DNA of 35,657 nucleotides from Anaerolineales bacterium. Its GTDB lineage: Bacteria > Chloroflexota > Anaerolineae > Anaerolineales > UBA6668. Made by a program: the position numbers and the translations under genes. The DNA is taken from contig JAHDBW010000002.1 of assembly GCA_020630175.1 (NCBI GenBank), positions 15,607-51,263 on the forward strand, written 5' to 3'. Under the pieces are notes generated by a model that saw only the letters and a program-made list of their open reading frames with translations, made no database searches and was not told the origin of the DNA. Shown piece by piece: positions 8,966 to 17,619 of the stretch. Positions within the stretch are counted from its first letter, which is position 1. Each line of letters starts with the position of its first letter.

Positions 8966-10177
8966 TTACAGGCCAGCAGCAGCGGTAAGCGCAGCAGCTT
9001 TGCTTGTGTTTTCCCATGGTAGGTCAATGTCGGTGCGACCGAAGTGACCGTAGGCAGCCGTTTGGCGGTAGATTGGGCGGCGCAGATCCAATTCATGGAT
9101 GATCGCACCTGGGCGGAGGTCAAAGTGTTCGTCGACCAATGCGGCAATTTTTTCGTCAGCAATTTTGCCGGTGCCAAAGGTTTCAACGTTGATGCTCAAT
9201 GGCTTTGCAACGCCAATCGCGTATGCAAGTTGCACTTCACAGCGGTCTGCCAAACCAGCAGCTACCACGTTCTTTGCAACCCAGCGTGATGCGTAAGCCG
9301 CACTGCGGTCTACCTTGGTGCAGTCTTTCCCGCTGAATGCGCCACCACCGTGACGGCCCATGCCACCATAGGTGTCTACAATGATCTTGCGGCCAGTCAG
9401 ACCTGCATCACCCATAGGGCCACCAATCACAAAGCGACCGGTTGGGTTGGTGAAAATCTTGAGGTTATCGTCAACCAAATCGGCAGGCAAGGTTGGCATA
9501 ATGACGTGTTCAATCAAGTTGGTGCGGATATCTTCTTGACTAATTTCTGGCGCGTGTTGGGTACTGATCAACACGGTGTCGATGCGAGCTGGTTTCCCTT
9601 CACAGTATTCCACGGTGACTTGGCTTTTGCCGTCTGGGCGCAACCAAGGCAAGGTGCCGTCTTTACGTACTTGTGACAAGCGCAATGCCAACTTGTGTGA
9701 CAGAGCGATTGGTAGTGGCATCAATTCTGGGGTTTCGTTACAAGCGTAACCAAACATCATGCCTTGGTCACCAGCACCAACGGCGTCAATTTCTGCGTCG
9801 GTTGGGCCGTCTGTGCGGGTTTCTAGTGCAGCATCAACACCTTGGGCAATGTCTGGGCTTTGTGCAGCAACTGCAACTTGAACGCCACAGCTACTACCGT
9901 CAAAGCCTTTTTCGCTGGCGTCATAGCCAATTTCATTGACAACTTTACGTACTAGCGCGTCATAATTGATGACAGCTTTCGTGGTAATTTCACCGAGCAA
10001 CATCACAAAACCGGTCTTGATCGCGGTTTCACAAGCAACGCGTGACATTGGGTCTTGTTCAAAGCAAGCGTCCAATACAGCATCACTGATTTGGTCACAC
10101 ATTTTATCTGGGTGCCCTTCTGTCACTGATTCTGACGTGAAGAATAGGCTTTTTGAGGTCATAAAAGTAGAGCTCAT
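8966..10177 (-). CDS. metK: S-adenosylmethionine synthetase
   Basis: This 403-residue protein makes S-adenosylmethionine from methionine and ATP, releasing phosphate and pyrophosphate. Family signatures are complete: [16 protein letters not shown] near the N-terminus (methionine/ATP site), the hexapeptide GAGDQG (Mg/K binding), and [19 protein letters not shown], the glycine-rich signature with the catalytic Lys. Length is normal for bacterial MetK. The ATG at 10177 is preceded by GGAG about 10 nt away; an in-frame ATG five codons downstream is a weaker alternative. The leader carries a SAM-I riboswitch with its own terminator, so expression should fall when SAM is abundant. It appears monocistronic. 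Confidence 0.97.
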   Translation of the reverse strand: MSSTFMTSKSLFFTSESVTEGHPDKMCDQISDAVLDACFEQDPMSRVACETAIKTGFVMLLGEITTKAVINYDALVRKVVNEIGYDASEKGFDGSSCGVQVAVAAQSPDIAQGVDAALETRTDGPTDAEIDAVGAGDQGMMFGYACNETPELMPLPIALSHKLALRLSQVRKDGTLPWLRPDGKSQVTVEYCEGKPARIDTVLISTQHAPEISQEDIRTNLIEHVIMPTLPADLVDDNLKIFTNPTGRFVIGGPMGDAGLTGRKIIVDTYGGMGRHGGGAFSGKDCTKVDRSAAYASRWVAKNVVAAGLADRCEVQLAYAIGVAKPLSINVETFGTGKIADEKIAALVDEHFDLRPGAIIHELDLRRPIYRQTAAYGHFGRTDIDLPWENTSKAAALTAAAGL

Positions 10178-10195
10178 TTTGATTTTCTCCTGAAA

Positions 10196-10219
10196 TAAAA
10201 AATCCCTTCATTAGAAGGG
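10196..10219 (-). terminator. Riboswitch-controlled terminator of metK
   Basis: On the minus strand CCCTTC-TAAT-GAAGGG followed by A and six T residues, ending just before the metK Shine-Dalgarno sequence. Its 5' arm CCTTCT (10218-10213) is the exact complement of AGAAGG (10249-10244), which overlaps the 3' strand of riboswitch helix P1. This gives the mutually exclusive antiterminator. Confidence 0.88.
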
Positions 10220-10245
10220 ACATGGTTTACTTAGTATTTGTCGCC

Positions 10246-10342
<97 letters not shown>

Positions 10343-10367
10343 TGTTTAGTTTTTTCAGTCGGGCGAG

Positions 10368-10396
10368 ACTATACCATAGGATAAAGTCTGCCTCAA
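10368..10396 (-). promoter_or_regulatory. Probable sigma70-type promoter of the metK leader
   Basis: TTGAGG (10396-10391), a 17-bp spacer, and TATAGT (10373-10368) on the minus strand. Transcription would start near 10361, about 20 nt before riboswitch helix P1. Confidence 0.6.
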
Positions 10397-10441
10397 TAGT
10401 GTAAATGTCAATTCGCGCCAGCGGCACTTAGTCGTATAGCA

Positions 10442-11851
10442 TCAATAGCCTTGGCCGGTTACAGCCTGAACTGCGGTGCGCACGCAAATTTTGATATCCA
10501 GCCACAGCGACCAATGTTCAATGTACCAAAGATCGTACTTGGTACGCTCTTCGATTGATGAATCACCACGCAAGCCATTCACCTGCGCCCAGCCGGTTAG
10601 GCCTGCTTTTTCACGGTGCCGTTCCATATAGCGCGGAATGCTTTGGCGAAATTCTTGTACATACCGCTCTTGCTCTGGACGCGGCCCGACGAGGCTCATT
10701 TCACCCAGCAAGACATTTACAAACTGCGGCAGTTCATCCAATGAATACTTCCGGATGAAGGTGCCAATGCGCGTCCGACGTGGATCGTCTTTGACTGTCC
10801 AGGTGGAGAGCGCCTCAGCATCCGCCCGCATCGAGCGAAACTTGAGCACGCGGAACGGTTCGCCATCTAAGCCGACCCGCTCTTGAATGAACAGCGCCGG
10901 GCCAGGCGATTCAAGCTTGATCAGAATACCTAACAGCACCATGATGGGCGCCGTGAGGAACAGGCCAAACGCTGAGCCAAGAATATCGAAGCCGCGCTTG
11001 AGCGAAAGCCGCCAACCGCGCAAGGCAATGTCGCGCACGCTTAGCAATGGCAAACCACCAAGGTCAGCAACAGAGACTTCCCCAGCCATAATTTCAAACA
11101 CGTCTGGCAAGACCCGCACGCTTACCCGTCCACGGTGGCAATCTGCAATCAAATTCAACAGTTCTAAGCGCGTTGCTTGCGGCAGGGCGATAATCACTTC
11201 ATCAATTTCATTGGCATCGAGCAATTCGATGATATCTACCGTTGCGCCAATGACAGGTGCGCCTAGCATTTCTGGCGGATGCTCGCCGTTGTTGGCCACA
11301 ATCCCGATTAGGTCATAGCCTAAATTAGGGGACCATTGCAATTTTTGCACAACCACTTGCGAGACTTCATTGGTACCCACAACTAGCACGCGTTCGCGGC
11401 CAATGCCACGTTTTAGTAAGCGTTGGCGGATGCGCTGGTGAATGAAGCGCCCAATCGCGACGAATAAAATTGTGCTGAGCCAGGCGTAAATCAATAGCGC
11501 GCGTGGCAAGTTGGCCTCAAATGGCGTGTTCTGATAGCCCAGCGTGTTAAACGCCACCGCTAGCAACGTGCCGCCAGAGGCCGACAACAAGACTAACGAA
11601 AATTCATCAACCCGCGCAGAGGCACGCACTTGGTGATACATCCGATTGAGATACATCAACAAAATCACGGCGAGCACTTGTAAGGGCACAAAGCGCAACA
11701 GCGCCGCAAAAGAAGGTGAGTCTGCTAAGACTTCAGGGATTGGAATAGAGCGCCGCAACAGGAATGCAAAAAGCACAGCCAATGCAATCATTGCTGCGTC
11801 TAATGCTATTAGCGTTGCTCTTACCGTAAAGTCGTACCGTTCGCGGGACAT
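10442..11851 (-). CDS. Polyprenyl-phosphate sugar-1-phosphate transferase (exopolysaccharide initiating enzyme)
   Basis: This 469-residue membrane protein starts assembly of a surface polysaccharide by moving a sugar-1-phosphate from a nucleotide sugar to undecaprenyl phosphate (WcaJ/PglC superfamily). The N-terminal third has about four or five membrane segments. A soluble Rossmann-like region follows (ERVLVVGTNEVSQ onward). The C-terminal catalytic domain opens at KRGFDILGSAFGLF, then a membrane-associated hairpin with Pro, the signature FRVLKFRSMRADAE and LDELPQFVNVLLGEMSLVGP. Those motifs are diagnostic of the transferase. It lies 56 bp downstream of murE on the same strand and could be co-transcribed, or use a TATCCT box 10 nt before its ATG. 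Which sugar is used cannot be told. Confidence 0.9.
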   Translation of the reverse strand: MSRERYDFTVRATLIALDAAMIALAVLFAFLLRRSIPIPEVLADSPSFAALLRFVPLQVLAVILLMYLNRMYHQVRASARVDEFSLVLLSASGGTLLAVAFNTLGYQNTPFEANLPRALLIYAWLSTILFVAIGRFIHQRIRQRLLKRGIGRERVLVVGTNEVSQVVVQKLQWSPNLGYDLIGIVANNGEHPPEMLGAPVIGATVDIIELLDANEIDEVIIALPQATRLELLNLIADCHRGRVSVRVLPDVFEIMAGEVSVADLGGLPLLSVRDIALRGWRLSLKRGFDILGSAFGLFLTAPIMVLLGILIKLESPGPALFIQERVGLDGEPFRVLKFRSMRADAEALSTWTVKDDPRRTRIGTFIRKYSLDELPQFVNVLLGEMSLVGPRPEQERYVQEFRQSIPRYMERHREKAGLTGWAQVNGLRGDSSIEERTKYDLWYIEHWSLWLDIKICVRTAVQAVTGQGY

Positions 11852-11907
11852 TTTTATAGAAAGGATACAGAGACTGACCGCTATGCGAGCAGCTCAAACC
11901 GTTACAT

Positions 11908-13467
11908 TTATTTACTTGTTGGTAGCTTGGGAACCGCAGGTGCGGGCTTGTTCATGCGTGCCGCTAAAGCAGCTTGCATCGCAATGCGATCATCCCAAGG
12001 ATATTCTGTCGTGCCGAAGCACATCGATTGTTCGTGCGCTTTTCCGCAAGCGAGGACTACATCACCGGGCTGTGCTTTTTGCACGGCAAACCGAATTGCG
12101 CTTTCCCGATCTGGAACACGCCAGAAGGTCTCGTTTTCGCGGCCTCCCATTTTAGTACATCCTGCGGCCATTTCCGAAAGAATTTCGGTTAGGGATTCTG
12201 TTCGTGGATCTTCAGCCGTTAGGATTGTGTAGTCGGCATGCTGCGCCGCAACTTCGGCCATCCAACGTCGCTTTTCAACATCACGCAGGCCAGCGGAGCC
12301 AAATGTCACAATTACTTTTCCATCTGTAAGCGCTTGCGCCGTTTTAAGAATGGCCTCTAATGATTTGGGCGTGTGCGCAAAGTCAACAATTGCAATGAAG
12401 TCTTGGCCTGCGTCAAAGAGCTGCATCCGTCCGGCAACGCCCGCTAACGCAGCAACGCCTTGCTGAATCGTTTCGACTGGCAAGCGCTGCGCCAGCCCAA
12501 CCCCAATGGCGGCCAAACTGTTTGAAACGTTAAATAAGCCAATTAGCTGCGTTTTGAAAGATCGCCAAGCACCATTTAGCGTGACATCAAATGTGGTGCC
12601 AGATGCTGAGAATTTTGCGTTACACCCATGCAACCGCGCCACTTGTGAAAGCCCGTAGCCAATCACTTCAACATCCGTCCGGTCGCGCAACTCGGTGTAG
12701 CTACTGTCATCACGATTGAGCAGCGCTAGCTTACGAACGCCCGGCTTGCGGTAACTTGAAGCAAGGCCTTCAAACAAAAGCGCCTTGGCATCAAAATACG
12801 CCTCACGCGAGCCATGATAGTCTAAATGTTCATGCGTGATGTTTGTCACAACGCCGACATCAAATTCACAGGCCGTGACCCGATGTTGCGCTAAGCCGTG
12901 CGAGGTTACTTCTAATACGCAGTGGGTTAGCCCAGCGGCAACCATTTGCGCTAAATACGCTTGTATCTCATGCGCATCTGGCGTGGTTACATGCAGTCCA
13001 GTATCTTGTTGCGTGTCGCCGATCACGGCATTCACGGTGCTAATCAGGCCCGTTTTGAGGCCGCCAGTATGCAGCACGCTATAAATCAGATTACAGGTTG
13101 TGGTTTTACCATCAGTGCCCGTTACGCCGATCATGACCAACTGACGCGCCGGAAAGTTATGCAAGGCTGCGGCTAGCCAAGCGAGGGCGGGTTTGGCATC
13201 TGCAATTTGCAAGTATGGAATGTCCAGCGAAGTTTCTAACTCTGCATACGGCTGTTCACCGACAACTGCCGCAGCGCCGGCTGCCACAGCATTGGCAATA
13301 AAACGATGTCCATCAACGCTTTCGCCTTTACGCGCTACAAACAACGTGCCTGCAGCCACCTGACGCGAATCATGGGTGACGCTTGCAATCTCTGGGTCAG
13401 CGGTGCTTGCGCTGCTGTTGAAGGTAACTTGTTCTGCAACTGCCTGTAACAGGTCTGATAATTTCAT
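11908..13467 (-). CDS. murE: MurE-type UDP-N-acetylmuramoyl-tripeptide synthetase
   Basis: This Mur ligase of about 519 residues adds the third residue of the peptidoglycan stem peptide to UDP-MurNAc-L-Ala-D-Glu, using ATP. The P-loop GTDGKTTT is at 117-124. HVTTPDAHEIQ and the HEHLDYHG motif, followed by the lysine usually carbamylated (FDAKALLF), are present. The position that reads DNPR in diaminopimelate-adding enzymes reads E419-D-P-R422 here, so the added amino acid is uncertain: Arg is kept, the Asn is not. I chose the ATG at 13467 over an upstream TTG at 13473. No Shine-Dalgarno sequence is seen; TATACA lies 9 nt before the ATG, which suggests a leaderless message. The sugar-phosphate transferase follows on the same strand. 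Confidence 0.9.
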   Translation of the reverse strand: MKLSDLLQAVAEQVTFNSSASTADPEIASVTHDSRQVAAGTLFVARKGESVDGHRFIANAVAAGAAAVVGEQPYAELETSLDIPYLQIADAKPALAWLAAALHNFPARQLVMIGVTGTDGKTTTCNLIYSVLHTGGLKTGLISTVNAVIGDTQQDTGLHVTTPDAHEIQAYLAQMVAAGLTHCVLEVTSHGLAQHRVTACEFDVGVVTNITHEHLDYHGSREAYFDAKALLFEGLASSYRKPGVRKLALLNRDDSSYTELRDRTDVEVIGYGLSQVARLHGCNAKFSASGTTFDVTLNGAWRSFKTQLIGLFNVSNSLAAIGVGLAQRLPVETIQQGVAALAGVAGRMQLFDAGQDFIAIVDFAHTPKSLEAILKTAQALTDGKVIVTFGSAGLRDVEKRRWMAEVAAQHADYTILTAEDPRTESLTEILSEMAAGCTKMGGRENETFWRVPDRESAIRFAVQKAQPGDVVLACGKAHEQSMCFGTTEYPWDDRIAMQAALAARMNKPAPAVPKLPTSK

Positions 13468-13525
13468 AGTCAACAGTGTATAGCGTCCCTGCGCTTACAA
13501 CAAGGTTTTATAGGCGTTCATTAAC

Positions 13526-13561
13526 AAAAAAGCCCCTGACACGCTAGGCGTATCAGGGGCT
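13526..13561 (-). terminator. Terminator of the F0 operon
   Basis: AGCCCCTGA (13553-13561 complement) pairs perfectly with TCAGGGGCT (13531-13539 complement) and is followed by six T on the minus strand. It lies 30 bp beyond the b-delta gene, so the operon ends here without any F1 gene. Confidence 0.88.
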
Positions 13562-13590
13562 CTTATTGTTACGAAACGTAAGTGTCGCGT

Positions 13591-14301
13591 TTAGCCAAGG
13601 CTACCAGCGAGGCTGTCCATTTTACGTTTTACTGAACCGTCGATTTCGCGGTCCCCTGAACGTACAACTAGACCGCCAAGCAGGCTTGGATCCACTTTGA
13701 ATGACACTGCATCAGCTTTCATACCAAGTTCTTTAGCAACTTTGCCTTGTTCTTTGGCACTAAGCGGTAATGCACTTACAACTTCAGCAGCTTCTGCACC
13801 TTCCAGTGCTGCAACGCCGCCTTCTACGCTTGAGAAGAAGTCGTCGATGAGTGCTTGTTGTTGTTTCTTGTCTAAGCTTGCGCCAACAACTTTGTTAGCA
13901 GCAGCCATAGCCAATGCGCTGATGTGAGGGCGGACGTCGTTCAACACGTTGTTACGTGCTTCTTCTAGGCCAGCTTCAGCAGCTGATTTGATATCAGCAG
14001 CTTCTTGTTCAGCAGCAGCTTTTAGATCAACACGAACTTTGTCAGCTTGTGCATTTGCTTCAGCGACAATCTTTGCGCGCTCTGCTTGAGCGTCAGCAAC
14101 GATTTTGCCTGCTTCTTTCTCGGCATTTGCGCGTGCTTCTTGTGCAACACGAGCATCTTCCAAGCCATCAGCGATGGTTTTCTTGCGCTTTTCCAACGCT
14201 TCTGTCAGTGGCTTCCAAGCAAGTGACAACACGAATGCAGCCAAGAGGAAGTTCAACAACTGAACCGTTAAGAAGCCAAGATTAATTCCTAATGCTTCCA
14301 T
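13591..14301 (-). CDS. atpF: ATP synthase b subunit fused to a delta-like C-terminal domain
   Basis: This 236-residue protein is the peripheral stalk of the F-type ATP synthase. Residues 5-28 form the single N-terminal membrane helix. Residues 30-150 are a long charged, alanine/glutamate-rich helix typical of the b dimer. From about 174 the sequence changes to the C-terminal domain of the delta (OSCP) subunit: VDPSLLGGLVVRSGDREIDG at 203-222 is the delta signature. The delta N-terminal six-helix bundle is absent, or replaced by the short helix at 155-170. An independent b is about 160 residues and delta about 180, so this is a compact fusion. A strong AAGGAG precedes the ATG. It is the last gene of the F0 operon; no separate atpH is in the window. 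Confidence 0.9.
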   Translation of the reverse strand: MEALGINLGFLTVQLLNFLLAAFVLSLAWKPLTEALEKRKKTIADGLEDARVAQEARANAEKEAGKIVADAQAERAKIVAEANAQADKVRVDLKAAAEQEAADIKSAAEAGLEEARNNVLNDVRPHISALAMAAANKVVGASLDKKQQQALIDDFFSSVEGGVAALEGAEAAEVVSALPLSAKEQGKVAKELGMKADAVSFKVDPSLLGGLVVRSGDREIDGSVKRKMDSLAGSLG

Positions 14302-14349
14302 TTGATAATTCTCCTTAGTGAATTTTCACTATGTCTTTGTGTTAGTTTA

Positions 14350-14586
14350 CTAAGCAGCAAAGATGAGAATGAGTGAGGTCGCGAGTGCGTAAATAGCTAC
14401 AGCTTCAGCAAACGCAATTGCAAGAATCATGTTTTGTTGAATTAGTGGTGCTGCATCTGGGTTACGACCAATTGCTTGTACAGCGCCGCTACCGAGGATA
14501 CCAATCCCCAAGCCTGCACCGATAGCACTAACCATTGATAGACCTGCGCCTACAAATTTGAGACCTTCAGCGATGTTACCTTCCAT
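14350..14586 (-). CDS. atpE: ATP synthase c subunit (proteolipid ring)
   Basis: The 78-residue hairpin protein forms the rotor ring of F0. Two membrane helices flank the polar loop RNPD (Arg41-Pro43). The ion-carrying carboxylate is Glu61 in AIAFAEAVAIYA. The Na+-binding companions Gln (helix 1) and Ser-Thr after the Glu are not present, so a proton-coupled ring is expected. The start is the ATG at 14586 with GGAGGA 8 nt upstream; the frame extends further upstream but without coding character. It sits between atpB and the b-delta gene, on the same strand. Confidence 0.96.
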   Translation of the reverse strand: MEGNIAEGLKFVGAGLSMVSAIGAGLGIGILGSGAVQAIGRNPDAAPLIQQNMILAIAFAEAVAIYALATSLILIFAA

Positions 14587-14683
14587 TTTGAGTGTCCTCC
14601 AGGAATTATTTGAGTAAGTTTTTTTGTTTTTTAATATTGATCTGGGCGCGTACAACACCCAGATCAGGAATTTTCAATTTCAA

Positions 14684-15772
14684 TTAGTGGTGTGCGTGAG
14701 TGGCTTGCGCCATGAACACCAACGTTAGAATTGCGAATACGTAAGCTTGGATTGAACCAACAAATGTTTCGAGCAAGAAGATACCGCCCGGCAAAATGAC
14801 TGGAACAAGCACACCGATAATCGCGAGTAGCAAACCACCCGCAAAGATATTACCGAATAGACGGAAGCTAAATGACAAGATCTTTGAGACTTCCGAGACG
14901 ATTTCGAGCAGGCCGACCGCAAAGTCGATTTTGCCCATGCCTGGTGAGCTAAGTGCTGGGATATTGATGAACTTTTGGAAGTAACCAATCCCTAGCGCTT
15001 GCACCCCAATCACTTGCACCATCACCATGACAACAATTGCCAGAGCGAACGTGAAGTTCATGTCAGTTGCAAGACCACGGAACCATGGGATAACTTCACA
15101 CAGGTGCTCACAGATTTTGCCAGTGTCTTCAGCAAGTACTGCACTCGCCAAAACGCCACCGGTTTCAACTGCACCATGATCATCGCCATGGTATAGCATA
15201 TCGTCTGTAACGCGAATGCCTTCACCATCGAGAGCATACACATTGCCAAACAAGTTTTGCGCATCGTACCCAGTTAGGCCCGCTTTGTGAACTTCTACAA
15301 AGTTCCCAATTGCTTCATAGCCTGGCACCAATTTACTCATGTTGGCGAACCAAACAACGAAGAAAATAGCGATAACCCAGTAGAAGATTTTCTTGGTGTA
15401 TTTCCCACCAACTTCGCTGGTTTGGTTCCACCAATATTCAATGATTGCTTCCCAAGCGTTGTACCAACCTGAGGGAGCGCTGGTTGCTGCAGTCTTCGCG
15501 CCGCGACGAATGGTAAGCACTAACATCACGATCAAAAGATCAACAATGATCATAGCCGTGTGTGTATTTACCAATGGCACGCCAAAAAATGACTTGATAC
15601 CAAAGATGTTGATTTTTTCAGCTGGCAGAATAACCGCTGGACTGCGTGGTGCCCATATACCACCAATCACAACTGCGGCAACCCCCAGTAGAATCAACGC
15701 AAGCATGGCAATAGTTCTACCATTGCCGCCTGATGATTGATCTGTTGTGGACGTATGACTGTGATCACTCAC
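14684..15772 (-). CDS. atpB: ATP synthase a subunit
   Basis: This is the stator channel of F0, where protons reach the c ring. The essential arginine is Arg304 in ILSFSFRLFGNIFAGG, followed by the last two helices. The protein has 362 residues, well above the roughly 250-270 of many bacteria. The excess is an N-terminal extension of about 20 polar residues and a soluble loop at about 151-230 between helices 2 and 3, rich in acidic residues and His, with two Cys (221, 225). It starts with GTG at 15772, behind GGAGGA. Its start overlaps the end of the atpI-like gene by 8 bp, indicating translational coupling. Confidence 0.95.
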   Translation of the reverse strand: MSDHSHTSTTDQSSGGNGRTIAMLALILLGVAAVVIGGIWAPRSPAVILPAEKINIFGIKSFFGVPLVNTHTAMIIVDLLIVMLVLTIRRGAKTAATSAPSGWYNAWEAIIEYWWNQTSEVGGKYTKKIFYWVIAIFFVVWFANMSKLVPGYEAIGNFVEVHKAGLTGYDAQNLFGNVYALDGEGIRVTDDMLYHGDDHGAVETGGVLASAVLAEDTGKICEHLCEVIPWFRGLATDMNFTFALAIVVMVMVQVIGVQALGIGYFQKFINIPALSSPGMGKIDFAVGLLEIVSEVSKILSFSFRLFGNIFAGGLLLAIIGVLVPVILPGGIFLLETFVGSIQAYVFAILTLVFMAQATHAHH

Positions 15773-16088
15773 TTAGAGTGTCCTCCTGATCTGAATTTAA
15801 ATTTGTTTGATTTTGTTTTTTTTGATTGACCGCAATTTGCGTTACTGCGCGCATTGCAATCTTATATACCAACCACATATGTAGTGGTAGAGATATCAAT
15901 ATACCAGCCAATGTAAACATTGGCTTTGTGCCGAGTGTGCGATCGAGAATAATCCCTAACGCCAAGCCCGCACCAATAATGATGACAGACATCCCAGCAA
16001 TTTGCCCCATCACACCAGTTACTTCAGGCCCAATAAGTAGGCCTTGCATGTAACTATTTTCTGGTTGATTAGGTTTTTCTTCGCTCAT
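15765..16088 (-). CDS. AtpI/AtpZ-like F0 accessory membrane protein
   Basis: This 107-residue protein is the first gene of the F0 operon. It has two membrane helices, about 30-52 and 60-80, separated by a short loop (DRTLGTKP), and a polar Gln/Asn-rich C-terminus. Size, topology and place ahead of atpB match the AtpI or AtpZ assembly/Mg-transport accessory proteins of ATP synthase operons, which help c-ring assembly. I could not decide between the two from sequence alone. The start is the ATG at 16088 (MSEEKPNQ); the frame is open to 16214 but overlaps the promoter and the end of nuoN. The stop overlaps the atpB GTG. Confidence 0.75.
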   Translation of the reverse strand: MSEEKPNQPENSYMQGLLIGPEVTGVMGQIAGMSVIIIGAGLALGIILDRTLGTKPMFTLAGILISLPLHMWLVYKIAMRAVTQIAVNQKKQNQTNLNSDQEDTLSE

Positions 16089-16113
16089 TTTTAGACTCTG
16101 CTGGCGATTGCGG

Positions 16114-16144
16114 ATTATATCACAATCAACTATACCAACTTCAA
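16114..16144 (-). promoter_or_regulatory. Extended -10 promoter of the F0 operon
   Basis: On the minus strand TGATATAAT (16122-16114) is a perfect TATAAT with an upstream TG, 25 nt before the atpI-like ATG. TTGAAG lies 19 bp upstream (16144-16139), a long spacer that the extended -10 could tolerate. The F0 genes can therefore be transcribed independently of nuoN, which ends at 16147. Confidence 0.6.
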
Positions 16145-16146
16145 AT

Positions 16147-17616
16147 TTAGAACAAACTTGAAGCGCCAGCGATGGCCCAGTTATACCAAGGTGTTGCCGC
16201 AGTCCCCAGAACAATTACGCTGATGGTCAATGCCACCATTGCAATTTGATATGGGCGGGTAATGCTGATTTTGCTAGCGCCTTCTGGTGCTGGATCAACA
16301 TAAACAACTTTCATCACAATCAGATAGTAGTACAACGCCACAAGCGCATTGATTGCACCCACAATTGCTAACCAGTAAAGGCCCGCATCTACAACAACTT
16401 TGAAGATGAAGAACTTCCCTAAGAAGCCAGCCAATGGTGGAATACCTGCCAGTGAGAGGAAGGCAACGAGCATCATGTGTGCCAGGTAAGGTGAGCGGCG
16501 GCTCATGCCCGCATAGTCTTTGATTTCATCAGACCCAGCTGCGCGGGCAAATACGATAATGATCGCAAATGCAAGCAGGTTGGTCGCGATGTAGGTCATC
16601 AGGTAGAACGTTGCAGCCGAAACACTTTGTTCAGGTTGGCTTTCAAATGCGACAAATGCCATCAGGGTATACCCTGCGTGAGCAATTGAAGAGTAGGCCA
16701 GCAAACGTTTGATGTTTGTTTGGGCTAGCGCAACCAAGTTACCAATAGTAGTTGTGACTGCGGCAATTGCCATCATCAATGGCAGCCAGCCCGCAACGCC
16801 ACTATTAGTGGAAAGCGCAATGATAAAGACCCGGATTAGAACGATGAACCCGGCAGTCTTTGATGCCGTTGAGACAAACGCTGTAATTGGCGTTGGTGCC
16901 CCTTCGTATACATCTGGTGTCCAGAAATGGAATGGGAAGGCAGAGATTTTGAAGCCAATCCCGACCAAGATCATCACCGCGATACCAATTAGCGTTACAA
17001 ATGGAACATTGCCAGCGCCTAGGGCTTCTGCAATGCCGTACAAGTTTGTGTGACCAGTGAAACCGTAAAGCAGGCTAAACCCAAACAGCATGACCGTTGA
17101 GGTGACTGCGCCAAACAAGAAGTATTTCAGACCAGATTCTGCTGAACGATCACTGTTGAGCAAGAAGCCCGTGAGTGCGTATGCAGAGATACTTGTCGTT
17201 TCAATTGCCAAGTACAGCATGATCAGGTCAGAGGCAATTGCCATGAAGTTCATGCCAATTACTGCTGCGATCAATACCGCGTAGAAATCACCACGTTTGC
17301 CCAAGCCTTTGACATCCATTGTGATCAGGGCTGTAATTGCACCTGCAACCAAGAACATCATGCGGAAAACAAACCCTAGCATGTCGTGGCGGATGGTCCC
17401 ACCAAACAGTAGTTTAGGGTCGCCCATAGGCAGTGAAAAACCAATTCCAATGAACATCGCAGCCATCAAACCGATAGCAGTGACATAGCCCATCATGCGG
17501 CGGCTTTCGCCTTTCTGCACCACGTCCATAAACATGACGAGCGCAGCAACTGCGATGAGTACTATCTCAGGCAGGATGGCTAGGAAATGCGCAGCTTCGA
17601 AAGTTGTAAAATCCAC
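16147..17616 (-). CDS. nuoN: NADH-quinone oxidoreductase subunit N
   Basis: This 489-residue antiporter-like membrane subunit of complex I carries a proton channel. It shows about 14 membrane segments. The conserved channel residues lie in YLAIETTSISAYAL (Glu), FPFHFWTPDVYEGAPTP and the following STASKTAGF (Lys), and LAQTNIKRLLAYSSIAHAG. It starts with GTG; GGAG, which lies within the last codons of the upstream nuoM, is about 8 nt away. It is the last complex I gene, 3 bp after the second nuoM, and is followed by the F0 operon with its own promoter. Confidence 0.95.
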   Translation of the reverse strand: MDFTTFEAAHFLAILPEIVLIAVAALVMFMDVVQKGESRRMMGYVTAIGLMAAMFIGIGFSLPMGDPKLLFGGTIRHDMLGFVFRMMFLVAGAITALITMDVKGLGKRGDFYAVLIAAVIGMNFMAIASDLIMLYLAIETTSISAYALTGFLLNSDRSAESGLKYFLFGAVTSTVMLFGFSLLYGFTGHTNLYGIAEALGAGNVPFVTLIGIAVMILVGIGFKISAFPFHFWTPDVYEGAPTPITAFVSTASKTAGFIVLIRVFIIALSTNSGVAGWLPLMMAIAAVTTTIGNLVALAQTNIKRLLAYSSIAHAGYTLMAFVAFESQPEQSVSAATFYLMTYIATNLLAFAIIIVFARAAGSDEIKDYAGMSRRSPYLAHMMLVAFLSLAGIPPLAGFLGKFFIFKVVVDAGLYWLAIVGAINALVALYYYLIVMKVVYVDPAPEGASKISITRPYQIAMVALTISVIVLGTAATPWYNWAIAGASSLF

Positions 17617-17619
17617 AGC

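Noticed and set aside
9350-9676. Plus-strand open frames inside metK.
   Set aside because: They lie antisense to a clear MetK coding sequence and carry no motif.
14350-14586. Sodium-dependent c ring (N-ATPase type), suggested by the b-delta fusion.
   Set aside because: The Gln and Ser-Thr ligands needed for Na+ are absent around Glu61, and the N-ATPase gene order is not present.
14350-14658. Longer 102-residue version of AtpE.
   Set aside because: The ATG at 14586 has a strong Shine-Dalgarno sequence and gives the normal 78-residue length.
15765-16214. Longer 149-residue version of the AtpI-like protein.
   Set aside because: The extra N-terminus covers the end of nuoN and the operon promoter; MSEEKPNQ at 16088 is the natural start.
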